Source: Candidatus Poseidoniaceae archaeon (GTDB lineage Archaea > Thermoplasmatota > Poseidoniia > Poseidoniales > Poseidoniaceae). Taken from it: a stretch of DNA of 58,213 nucleotides. Both the position numbers and the translations under genes were made by a program. The notes beneath the pieces were generated by a model. The model saw only the letters and a program-made list of their open reading frames with translations. It did no database searches and was not told the origin of the DNA. Below are positions 1 to 7,328 of this stretch, in pieces; positions within the stretch are counted from its first letter, which is position 1, and every line of letters begins with the position of its first letter. The DNA lies in contig JADHSC010000012.1 in the NCBI GenBank assembly GCA_016777125.1, positions 1-58,213 on the forward strand. Direction: 5' to 3'.

Positions 1-378
1 AGAGTAGGAAGCATTTCTTGGCTCTATCCTGTTACAGACGCAGGTGATGTAATGACAATTGATTCAGATGATAAAATTTACATCGTTGGAGATTTCGAAG
101 CACTTGGAGATGCAGTTGGTGGAATCTTCGCAGCAGCTGGCGGAATTTTGATCGCAGTCTGCGGTGGTGTAATCCTCCTTATCGGAATCATTCTTGCTCT
201 TACATTGAAGAGTAAGGAGCCAGTTGTTGTTATGCAACAAGGTGGACAGATGATGGGCGGACAAATGATGCAACAACCTGTTCAGCAGATGCAACAACCT
301 GTTCAGCAGATGCAACAACCTGTTCAGGAAATGCCTCAACAGACAACCCAGCAAGGGTACGAATTCGAACAGAAGTGA
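1..378 (+). CDS. C-terminal part of an unknown membrane protein with a Gln/Met/Pro-rich tail (5' end outside window)
   Basis: The reading frame is open from base 1, so the gene starts upstream; an internal ATG lies at 52. What is visible is a short acidic stretch, one strongly hydrophobic glycine-rich segment (about residues 40-67 counted from base 1, probably a membrane helix), a short Lys/Glu boundary, then a low-complexity tail rich in Gln, Met and Pro made partly of a perfect 7-residue repeat (MQQPVQQ). The gene ends at TGA 376-378, directly against the convergent zinc-ribbon gene. No enzyme motif is visible and I do not recognise the family. The arrangement of a helix followed by a cytoplasmic or surface tail is an inference. 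Confidence 0.7.
   Translation, partial: RVGSISWLYPVTDAGDVMTIDSDDKIYIVGDFEALGDAVGGIFAAAGGILIAVCGGVILLIGIILALTLKSKEPVVVMQQGGQMMGGQMMQQPVQQMQQPVQQMQQPVQEMPQQTTQQGYEFEQK
268..330 (+). repeat. Three tandem 21-bp in-frame repeats
   Basis: Units at 268-288, 289-309 and 310-330, each coding MQQPVQ plus one residue. The first two units are identical in DNA; the third differs only in the last codon (cag to gaa). The unit is a multiple of three, so gain or loss keeps the frame. Near-perfect DNA identity suggests recent slippage or unequal exchange. Confidence 0.9.
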
Positions 379-759
379 TTATTCTTCTTCGTCCTCATAC
401 AACTTTGTGTTGCATGATGGGCAAGTGAATTCCTTTGGACGATCACCGTCAAGTTCAGTGACTGTTCCACATGGCCCACAGAGAATGGTTGTTTTCTTTG
501 GTTCATCAATGGTTACATCCACTCGATACATGATTCGATTGGCATCAGGGAGTTGTTCTGCTGATGGCTTCCATGCAGCTATTTCTGCAGGTGCAAGAGT
601 TTGATTACTCGATGTGCCCATTCCTATGACAAAGAGGAGTACTCCTGAAATTCCTATGATGACACCCATGGATAGAACGCCACCAATGGTTAGGAACCCT
701 CCAAAGGCAATGCATATCATTCCTGAAAGGATGAGGTTTTCCCGTACATTACGTACCAT
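379..759 (-). CDS. Small membrane protein with C-terminal zinc ribbon
   Basis: 126 residues. Two hydrophobic helices occupy the N-terminal third (about residues 9-30 and 31-50). The C-terminal half carries a CxxC ... CxxC pair (CGPC and CPSC, about 19 residues between the pairs) typical of a rubredoxin-like zinc ribbon, followed by an acidic tail. The soluble ribbon is predicted to face the cytoplasm, but that is inference. It abuts the convergent gene at 376-378 with no gap and lies 9 bp downstream of the aminotransferase gene on the same strand, so the two may be cotranscribed. Specific function is unknown. Confidence 0.75.
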   Translation of the reverse strand: MVRNVRENLILSGMICIAFGGFLTIGGVLSMGVIIGISGVLLFVIGMGTSSNQTLAPAEIAAWKPSAEQLPDANRIMYRVDVTIDEPKKTTILCGPCGTVTELDGDRPKEFTCPSCNTKLYEDEEE

Positions 760-768
760 GATGATTCC

Positions 769-2058
769 TCAGTTGAGTGCTCTTTGAAGCGTTTGAACCA
801 CTCTTAGGATTGATGCGAGTGGTATTGCGCACAATCCTATTCGAACGCCTCCTCGTAATGGAACAAGATAGACATGTTCTGCTGCACACTTCTCTGTGAT
901 CGATTCTGGATCTTCATGTTCAAGCCATCCAAAGAATCCATCATGGGTTGGATTGATTGGTACGTTGAGTTCCTTACAGGCATCAACAAACGCATTTCTT
1001 CGCTCAATTAAGAGTCCTTGTAAGCGATAACGCTCATCAGACCAAGCGTTTGCTGTTTCGGGATTTGAGTGTAATTCTGCTGCAGTATATTGGAGCAATC
1101 TTGGTGCTGCAGACCAAGTCTGTCGTCCAGTTACACCCAATATTCCACGGAGTCGTTCTGTGATGTTTTGATCAGGATGAATTGCAATAAGTGCTCCAGT
1201 TCTCAATCCATATGCAGTGTGAGATTTTGACATTGAAACAGCATAAGTGATGAGGAAGTTTTCTGGCCAAGGGGTTCCATCTTCCATCGTTTCTACAATA
1301 GTTTCTCCCCATCCATGTGGTTCATCAGCATACAGGCTGTATGCTACATCAAGCAGAAGAGTGTGGCCAATTTCTGGATGCCTGGAAGCGCTTGCCATCA
1401 TCACATCTAGGGCAGCACGTCGTCCCTCTGAAGACATTGTTAATCCAGTTGGATTGTGAGCAGGATCATTCAGCCATACCATGACGGTACTCTGCGTTGA
1501 GGCAAGTTGTTCGACTTCTTTCTCAAAAGCAGTATCTGCAAAGAATGGGTATTCGCCTCCTTCTTCTGGAAGAAGTGGCCATGTTGCCATTTCAAGGCCA
1601 GAGCCTTTCAAGAATCCAGCATAAGGCCCCCAATGTCTGTCTCGAAGAAGAATGGCTTCCCCTCGCTCACACAGATTTGAGGCTGCAAGGAAAAGTGCTC
1701 CTGAACCTCCTGGTGTTGCGGTTGATGTGAATGAGAATCCCATTTCTTCCAAAGAGGATCTATGCTCTCCAAGAGCAAGAGAGATACTCAAGTCAAGGAA
1801 ACTAGGCAAGCCCTTCAATGGGGCATAAGATGCAAATTCCATAGGAGGGGCTTTTCGAAGCATTTCATCAACGACGTGATTGATGGCAAGTTGTCCGTTA
1901 TCCTCTAGAAGAGAACCCACTGTTCCGTTGACCGCGTCATGACCATCCTTCTTGGCTTGTTGATAACGAGCAAACCAACTGAAAATAGTATCATTACCAA
2001 TTCTGGTTGAAGCAAGGGCATTAATGAGAGACTCTCCGGGCGCTTCGTCCATATCCAT
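769..2058 (-). CDS. Class I aminotransferase, aspartate/aromatic type
   Basis: 429 residues, the usual size for PLP-dependent fold type I aminotransferases. Visible hallmarks are the substrate/PLP segment NDPAHNPTG near the middle and the Schiff-base lysine in SMSKSHTAYGLRTG, which match the HNPTG and SxSKxxxxYGxRxG patterns of the aspartate/tyrosine aminotransferase branch. It probably transfers the amino group from aspartate or an aromatic amino acid to 2-oxoglutarate in the cytoplasm. Start ATG at 2058; a second in-frame ATG follows at 2052. It is divergent from tRNA-Thr. Substrate cannot be decided from sequence alone; the N-terminal 40 residues are not diagnostic. Confidence 0.85.
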   Translation of the reverse strand: MDMDEAPGESLINALASTRIGNDTIFSWFARYQQAKKDGHDAVNGTVGSLLEDNGQLAINHVVDEMLRKAPPMEFASYAPLKGLPSFLDLSISLALGEHRSSLEEMGFSFTSTATPGGSGALFLAASNLCERGEAILLRDRHWGPYAGFLKGSGLEMATWPLLPEEGGEYPFFADTAFEKEVEQLASTQSTVMVWLNDPAHNPTGLTMSSEGRRAALDVMMASASRHPEIGHTLLLDVAYSLYADEPHGWGETIVETMEDGTPWPENFLITYAVSMSKSHTAYGLRTGALIAIHPDQNITERLRGILGVTGRQTWSAAPRLLQYTAAELHSNPETANAWSDERYRLQGLLIERRNAFVDACKELNVPINPTHDGFFGWLEHEDPESITEKCAAEHVYLVPLRGGVRIGLCAIPLASILRVVQTLQRALN

Positions 2059-2135
2059 CGCAAGTGGGTTTACCTATTGACCTTGTCGAGTTTAGACCGT
2101 TTCCTTCATGAAGGGGATGAGAATGGCCTAACAAG

Positions 2136-2208
2136 GCCAACGTAGCATAGCTGGTAGTGCGCCTGATTTGTAATCAGGCGGTCGGGGGTTCGAGTCCCTC
2201 CGTTGGCT
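2136..2208 (+). tRNA. tRNA-Thr (anticodon TGT)
   Basis: A complete cloverleaf can be drawn: acceptor arm 2136-2142 pairs with 2201-2207 (GCCAACG/CGTTGGC); D stem 2145-2148 with 2157-2160; anticodon stem 2162-2166 with 2174-2178 around loop TTTGTAA, anticodon TGT at 2169-2171; T stem 2184-2188 with 2196-2200 around TTCGAGT. The discriminator is T2208, as expected for archaeal tRNA-Thr. CCA follows at 2209-2211 and may be genomically encoded. No intron is present. No convincing promoter box was found upstream. Confidence 0.97.
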
Positions 2209-2267
2209 CCAAAATTTCAACCATTTTGGATGCGAATGCTCAAACCGAATTAGTGCCACGACATACT

Positions 2268-3137
2268 ATGAGCGCAACACGACTTGACGGGAAAGCATGT
2301 GCTGCTGACCTAGAAGAGCGACTGATACATCGAATCTCTGAATGTTCAGTACAACCTCATCTTGCAGTGATTATCGTTGGTGATGATCCAGCCTCTCATG
2401 TCTATGTCAGCAACAAAGTTCGTTCATGTGGTCGTTTAGGCATTAAATCAACACACATTGAACTACCAGCGGATACATCACAAGAGGTCGTTGCTCAACA
2501 TATACTCGATATGAATCAACAAGAGGATTTACACGGGATACTCATTCAATCTCCTCTGCCTAAGCATATGGATGAAGAGATGCTCACGGAATTGATTGAC
2601 CCCCGTAAGGACGTTGATGGATTTCATCCCCTCAACCTTGGTCGTCTTGTTCAAGGTCGTTCTGATGGAATGGTTCCTTGTACGCCTTCTGGAGTCATGG
2701 AAATGTTGAGTTGGGCAAATGTCGATTTGACTGGAAAGAAAGCAGTTGTTCTAGGACGCTCATTCAATGTCGGTATGCCTCAAGCATTACTCATGGCAGC
2801 CAAGGGTGCTGATGCAACAGTTACAATTGTCCATTCAAGGACGAAAGATGCGAAAGCAGAATGCCGTGAAGCAGATGTGCTTATTGCAGCAGTTGGCCGT
2901 CCTGAGATGGTAAAATTGGATTGGGTAAAACCAGGGGCTATCGTGGTCGATGTTGGAATCAATCGAGTCGATGATTCAACCAGAGAACGCGGTTGGAGAC
3001 TTGCAGGTGATGTTCATCCTGATGTGGCTCAAACTGCGTCTTTACTCTCTCCAGTACCTGGCGGCGTAGGCCCAATGACCGTGGCTATGCTCATGGCAAA
3101 TACAGTAACTTCTGCTGAATTAATTTCTAAGGATTGA
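2268..3137 (+). CDS. folD: Bifunctional methylenetetrahydrofolate dehydrogenase/cyclohydrolase
   Basis: 289 residues from ATG 2268, close to the usual FolD length. A longer frame upstream runs through the tRNA and is not coding. FolD interconverts 5,10-methylene-, 5,10-methenyl- and 10-formyl-tetrahydrofolate using NAD(P). Key motifs: catalytic Tyr46 and Lys50 in YVSNK, QSPLP at 94-98, KDVDGFHP around 114-121, the Rossmann segment VLGRSFNVGMP (the usual Lys before the Pro is Met), and the C-terminal PVPGGVGPMT signature. It lies 57 bp after tRNA-Thr and 10 bp before the next plus-strand gene, so it may head a short operon. Presence in an archaeon is consistent with a bacterial-type folate pathway. 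Confidence 0.95.
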   Translation: MSATRLDGKACAADLEERLIHRISECSVQPHLAVIIVGDDPASHVYVSNKVRSCGRLGIKSTHIELPADTSQEVVAQHILDMNQQEDLHGILIQSPLPKHMDEEMLTELIDPRKDVDGFHPLNLGRLVQGRSDGMVPCTPSGVMEMLSWANVDLTGKKAVVLGRSFNVGMPQALLMAAKGADATVTIVHSRTKDAKAECREADVLIAAVGRPEMVKLDWVKPGAIVVDVGINRVDDSTRERGWRLAGDVHPDVAQTASLLSPVPGGVGPMTVAMLMANTVTSAELISKD

Positions 3138-3147
3138 GAGGATTACT

Positions 3148-4041
3148 ATGGAACAGAAAGCGCCTCGGATTGCAGTTTTCGCATCAGTCCTAACTGTTCT
3201 CTCAAGTCTGATGCTTCTTGTCAATGCATTTGCGGGAAAGTATCCCGGTCATGCTGGAGAACGAGTTCTTCTTCTTCCACTGTTTGAACGTCTCTTTTTG
3301 GATGGAACAGCCTCCTATTGGGGTCAAACGCGCTGGTCGCTTCAAGAGACCATTTGGGCAATTTCAACCCTCCTCCTCGTCCTAATTTCAGTATGGGGCC
3401 GTCAATTACGACCTGTTCCTGAATTGCCGAAACAACCAACTGTAGCGGAACAAATTGAGTCCTTTGAAAGTATAGCGACTCCAGTTTCGAGTTACTCTTC
3501 GAATCAAGATAATGAGCGAACCTCGAGCATTATTTCTTCAATTCTCGGAGACACACGACAAAACGTCGATTCACAGACAGTTTCTTCGGCGATTACGTCC
3601 CTCTCATCAGGGAGCGTTGGAGCATATGCATCAGCAGTTGTTGCTGAAAGAAATTCCACTGTTTCTGAATCGGTCATGGAGACAGAGCAACTCGAACGTG
3701 TGAACGTGGATTCAGAAACCCTTCAGCTCTCACCTCGTAATACCTTTACTGAAGAATCCATAAAAGAAGAAAAACTTGCAGATGATGGACGTAATTTTGT
3801 TTCAGATGGTCCTGCTTACATCCCATTGCCGGGCGTTGAGGATTCAACCACTGCTCCTCCTCCAGTTCGTAAGACTCAGTTAGAATTTGTATCAGATGGT
3901 CCTGCGAGTATACCCTTGCCAGAACTTCCAGATTTTGATGAAGAGCCAGTTACGCTCCCGCAATTACCTGATCTTGATTCACTGTTTGACGTGCCGGTTA
4001 AGGAAACCCCTTCGCTTCCAAATCTCGATGATTTGTTTTGA
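3148..4041 (+). CDS. Membrane-anchored protein of unknown function with a disordered, motif-repeating tail
   Basis: 297 residues. Two hydrophobic segments (about residues 9-28 and 66-83) flank a roughly 35-residue loop; everything after residue 90 is Ser/Glu/Pro-rich and probably disordered. The tail contains two copies of FVSDGPAxIPLP (about 217-228 and 247-258) and three related acidic turns LPDFDE, LPDLDSLF and LPNLDDLF, the last ending the protein. Such repeats usually act as short docking motifs for a partner; that is inference. GAGG just before the ATG at 3148 supports the start. The gene sits between folD and the PHP gene on one strand. I do not recognise the family. Confidence 0.7.
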   Translation: MEQKAPRIAVFASVLTVLSSLMLLVNAFAGKYPGHAGERVLLLPLFERLFLDGTASYWGQTRWSLQETIWAISTLLLVLISVWGRQLRPVPELPKQPTVAEQIESFESIATPVSSYSSNQDNERTSSIISSILGDTRQNVDSQTVSSAITSLSSGSVGAYASAVVAERNSTVSESVMETEQLERVNVDSETLQLSPRNTFTEESIKEEKLADDGRNFVSDGPAYIPLPGVEDSTTAPPPVRKTQLEFVSDGPASIPLPELPDFDEEPVTLPQLPDLDSLFDVPVKETPSLPNLDDLF

Positions 4042-4085
4042 ATAATAGCCGAGAGATTCAAAAGAACTGGCCGAGAGGGGTTTGT

Positions 4086-4979
4086 ATGGAATGGAGCGAG
4101 CGATATGATTTACACTCGCACACAACGCATAGTGATGGTTCACTCAGTGTTGATGAATTAGCCTTGAACATGGCCTCTGAAGGAGTTCATGTCTGGTCAT
4201 TGACCGATCATGATACCATATCAGGATGGAAGGAGGCTAAGATTTCAGCTGCGAAGCATGGGATTCAATTCGTACCTGGTGTTGAGTTAACATGCGATGT
4301 AGAATTGCCATGGGACGAGGAGATTCTCTCCCAATCAGGCCGAGATCGTTCTCCAACATCGTGGCATTTACTCGCCTATTTCCCATACGATCCAAATCCA
4401 GAAGGTCTTCGATTGTTCAAAGAGTGGCTTGATCCATTACAAGATGATCGAGTTCCTCGTATGCTTGAAATGATTCAATTGGTCAATGGGTTTGGAATGA
4501 AGATTGAAGTTGATGATGTTCTAAATCGTGCTCAAGGAAGTGTAGGTCGTCCACATTTAGCTCAAGCAATGGTCGATGCAGGACATGTGAGTTCAATGAA
4601 TGAAGCGTTTGATTTGTGGCTTGGAGATGGACGGCCATGCAGCGTCATCCGTCCGAAACCATCACTCGCTGAAGCAAGTCGTTTGGTTCATGCAGCAGGA
4701 GGTATTACGTCGCTTGCTCATCCTCGTTACTACGGTGTTGATTACGAAATACTCGTCCAACATCTCAAAGAATCAAAGGTAGATGCAATCGAAGCTTTTC
4801 ATCGAAGTCATACTGACGAAGAACGCCATTTGATCTGGCAAGCCGCATCGAATGCAGGATTAGGTGTGACAGTTGGTTCTGATTTCCACACTCCTCAGTG
4901 GGGTCACCGACCAGGCCATATGCCTGTTGTCGAATCCACTCTTCCAGTCCTCATCTCTTCGGCAAGACCCGATCAATGA
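4086..4979 (+). CDS. PHP-domain phosphoesterase (nucleoside 3',5'-bisphosphatase / RNase AM-like)
   Basis: 297 residues from ATG 4086, which follows a purine-rich GAGAGGGG; an upstream in-frame ATG at 4038 overlaps the previous stop and adds residues unlike the family. The metal-binding PHP motifs are clear: DLHSHTTHSDG at about 8-18, TDHDT at about 40-44, GVELTC, a GRPHLA segment, SLAHPRYYG, and the closing GSDFH. This order matches the YciV/Rnm group, which hydrolyses phosphate from nucleoside bisphosphates or trims short RNAs with three bound metals. Cytoplasmic. Its last 29 bp overlap the 3' end of convergent tatC. Confidence 0.88.
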   Translation: MEWSERYDLHSHTTHSDGSLSVDELALNMASEGVHVWSLTDHDTISGWKEAKISAAKHGIQFVPGVELTCDVELPWDEEILSQSGRDRSPTSWHLLAYFPYDPNPEGLRLFKEWLDPLQDDRVPRMLEMIQLVNGFGMKIEVDDVLNRAQGSVGRPHLAQAMVDAGHVSSMNEAFDLWLGDGRPCSVIRPKPSLAEASRLVHAAGGITSLAHPRYYGVDYEILVQHLKESKVDAIEAFHRSHTDEERHLIWQAASNAGLGVTVGSDFHTPQWGHRPGHMPVVESTLPVLISSARPDQ

Positions 4980-5745
4980 TAAGAGATATTTCGAACAAGA
5001 GAATAATTGGAAGCGCAACTAGAAACAACGAAAGTGGGTCTGGTGGTGAAAACATTGCACCGAGAACAAATGAAGAAAACCAAATGTGTTTTCGATACAT
5101 TGTAATCGTTTTGGGATCAACCATTCCAACTCGTAATGCGAGCATTGTAACAACTGGTGCCTGGAATCCAATCGCTGATGCAATGGCCAAATTAAGAACA
5201 AAACCAACATATGCTCCCAACTTCCATTGTGTTGAAAGACCTGCTTCTTGTGCATCAGTGCTCAGATATTCTAGAAGCATCGGAGTAAGTAATTCCCATG
5301 CATAAATAATTCCTAGCACTCCAAGTCCGATGCTTGAAAGAACAGATAGAATCATTGTCATGGAAGGGCGTGGAGGTTTCAGGTCCAATTCAGCTACTCT
5401 TGCTCTGACAACTGGATGTTTCACCCCTTTCAATGAGGCTTCAGTGATCAATAACGCAAAGGCAAGAAAGAGTCCAAAACTGGCTGAGAGTTGAATCTGT
5501 AACATGATGAATTCAACAGGTGATGTAACAATGACATTAACATCATCAGGGAGTCGTTGTTCATCAATAATCCATTTGATGATGCTTTTTGCAATTGGAA
5601 ATCCTGCAATTAAGCCTGCTAAGAAAAGACCAAACAGAGCAAACGCCCTCTTTCGCAGATGGATTCTTGCAGAAGAAAGGAGTTCTCCACCAGGTGAATC
5701 CATCAGTTCAGATACAGCGTCTTCGAGAGAAGCCTTGGACGCCAT
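4951..5745 (-). CDS. tatC: Twin-arginine translocase subunit TatC
   Basis: 264 residues from ATG 5745; longer starts at 5766 and 5835 exist, but the last overlaps the upstream gene by about 50 bp. Six hydrophobic helices are visible. Diagnostic parts are the HLRKR segment at the first helix, the long extracytoplasmic loop with SPVEF, the helix of IQLSASFGLFLAF type, and RKHIWFSSFVLGAMFSPPD in the fifth helix region, matching the TatC SPPD signature. TatC is the receptor for folded twin-arginine precursors in the cytoplasmic membrane. No TatA/TatE gene lies next to it here. The 3' end overlaps the PHP gene by 29 bp. Confidence 0.92.
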   Translation of the reverse strand: MASKASLEDAVSELMDSPGGELLSSARIHLRKRAFALFGLFLAGLIAGFPIAKSIIKWIIDEQRLPDDVNVIVTSPVEFIMLQIQLSASFGLFLAFALLITEASLKGVKHPVVRARVAELDLKPPRPSMTMILSVLSSIGLGVLGIIYAWELLTPMLLEYLSTDAQEAGLSTQWKLGAYVGFVLNLAIASAIGFQAPVVTMLALRVGMVDPKTITMYRKHIWFSSFVLGAMFSPPDPLSLFLVALPIILLFEISLIIDRVLPKR

Positions 5746-5782
5746 TGTACAGTCCAAGAGATGCATCCCAATAAGTGAATGC

Positions 5783-7264
5783 TCATTCCTCTTCCCAAGC
5801 ATGGGATGGCGTGGAATCGTACCAATTCCTTCCATTTTGGCTTAATCGCAACAATCTGTATATGACGAAACCAGTAATGTAAAGTGATGGCATCGATAGA
5901 ACAACCGCTTTGTTCATCGCACCAGAGGATTCATCATATTCTGAGATAATTTGCACTTCCATCAAGCCATCATCACCGCTATGGTGGAGGAAGATAAACG
6001 TAAACACATTTGGTGAACTAAGACGCAAATCAATTTTTTCACCCGGTAAAAGTGAGGCAACACAAGCGACATTCTGAGTACAATGTTCATTTGCTAAACC
6101 TTGCATAGCATTCCAATCGACGCTGAAATCCTCAAATCCAGGTTCTGCAAGGTCAACTGTGATAATGACGTACTCAAGGGTATGAGAACTGTCCATGTTA
6201 TGGATCGTCGTCATCACAGACAACTCAGGTTTCATCTCATGAATAAGGTCATGGACGGTGTCCCCAGAACCCAGTCTGAATGATGCTTGTTCATCATTTA
6301 TAGAGTCTTGATAATTGATTGCTCCCATTATTGCTGCCATCATGAGAAGGAAAATTGTACCTTCTACGAAGATGTGTTTTCGTACCTTCTCTTTGGAGAC
6401 TCCTTTGAACATTGGTCCGAAATCGTTTCTCAATCTCGGTTGTAAATGATGGATAAATAGAGCACCTATTCCGCCCACTAACATGCCCAGTGGTATGTCG
6501 CTAACCCAATGAATTCCAAGATACAGGATGGCGAAAATGAAGACGATTGTATTGATGAGAATGAACATGTGGTAGCCATAATGTCTCCATTCTTTCATCA
6601 CAATTCCTTTCTGCTTTACATGAAGATAATTGAGCATCAATATTCCAAATGGAATCGCAACGTGGAGTGATGGCACTGCGTTATCCAAGGGGTCATGAGT
6701 GGCATAGAATGTGGAATACATTCCATCGTGATACAACAATGCGTCCATGCCTGGAATCCATGAGGATGTCACTTCGACATTGAAAAAGAGATAATATGGT
6801 ACTGCAATAGCGTAGATCAGAAGATAATTCATCGTCACCTTATCGGTCATATCCCGATCACTTGTGTATGCATAATACACCGTTGTCACATAGATAAGAA
6901 AGAGATAGACGAAAAGGTAATGGAAATTCAAGAAGGTTGTGAGTATATCATTCTCAAACGCATTTTGAATCCATAATACGAAATTTCCTTCAAGGGCATG
7001 AACTGAATCAGTCCAATGCCCAACAGTGGATTTTATTGGTTCATTTAGTCGATCAGTAAGGCCTTTCCAATTGATAATGACAATATAACCCATGGCGTGA
7101 ATGTAATATCGTTGTTCATGAATAGTTTGAATCCATTTACTAAATGGCAACCTCGAAGATTTCTGGTTGAGTGAGAAGATATAACAGATGACCGGAGTCA
7201 AAAGTAATATCATCCCCATCATGATTGTCCATGGACTCATAGCCAGCCTGCGTAGATTTGTCAT
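5783..7264 (-). CDS. AUR1/IPC-synthase-like PAP2 superfamily membrane enzyme with extracytoplasmic C-terminal domain
   Basis: 493 residues with several membrane helices. The PAP2 core shows PSLHVAIP (about residue 199) and IHWVSDIPLG (about 253), the forms used by AUR1-type phosphoinositol/phosphoalcohol transferases rather than PSGH phosphatases; the catalytic pair is the His in each motif plus the Asp. After a hydrophobic segment (about 305-323) comes a roughly 120-residue soluble domain that should lie outside the cell, then a last hydrophobic helix and a short acidic end. It probably moves or removes phosphate-linked lipid head groups. It is divergent from a GDPD-like gene, suggesting a lipid theme. 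Exact substrate unknown. Confidence 0.8.
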   Translation of the reverse strand: MTNLRRLAMSPWTIMMGMILLLTPVICYIFSLNQKSSRLPFSKWIQTIHEQRYYIHAMGYIVIINWKGLTDRLNEPIKSTVGHWTDSVHALEGNFVLWIQNAFENDILTTFLNFHYLFVYLFLIYVTTVYYAYTSDRDMTDKVTMNYLLIYAIAVPYYLFFNVEVTSSWIPGMDALLYHDGMYSTFYATHDPLDNAVPSLHVAIPFGILMLNYLHVKQKGIVMKEWRHYGYHMFILINTIVFIFAILYLGIHWVSDIPLGMLVGGIGALFIHHLQPRLRNDFGPMFKGVSKEKVRKHIFVEGTIFLLMMAAIMGAINYQDSINDEQASFRLGSGDTVHDLIHEMKPELSVMTTIHNMDSSHTLEYVIITVDLAEPGFEDFSVDWNAMQGLANEHCTQNVACVASLLPGEKIDLRLSSPNVFTFIFLHHSGDDGLMEVQIISEYDESSGAMNKAVVLSMPSLYITGFVIYRLLRLSQNGRNWYDSTPSHAWEEE

Positions 7265-7288
7265 ATAGAAGTTTTACCAACTCTATGG

Positions 7289-7296
7289 GATAATAT
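7289..7296 (-). promoter_or_regulatory. Candidate TATA box for the PAP2 gene
   Basis: On the minus strand the sequence ATATTATC is centred about 28 bp upstream of the ATG at 7264, the distance expected for a leaderless archaeal transcript. Because it is nearly symmetric it could also serve the divergent GDPD-like gene. Inference from position and composition only. Confidence 0.35.
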
Positions 7297-7328
7297 GGGC
7301 GATTGAAGCCACATAGACTTAGCGGAGA

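Noticed and set aside
2136-2211. tRNA-Thr as an integration site
   Set aside because: No integrase, no repeated tRNA 3' end and no foreign-looking block next to it were seen.
2157-2267. Upstream extension of the folD frame through the tRNA gene
   Set aside because: The extra residues come from the tRNA-Thr sequence; FolD similarity begins at ATG 2268.
4951-4979. Overlap of the PHP gene and tatC as a sign of a broken gene
   Set aside because: Both proteins end at normal family lengths; 3' overlaps between convergent genes are common in this compact segment.
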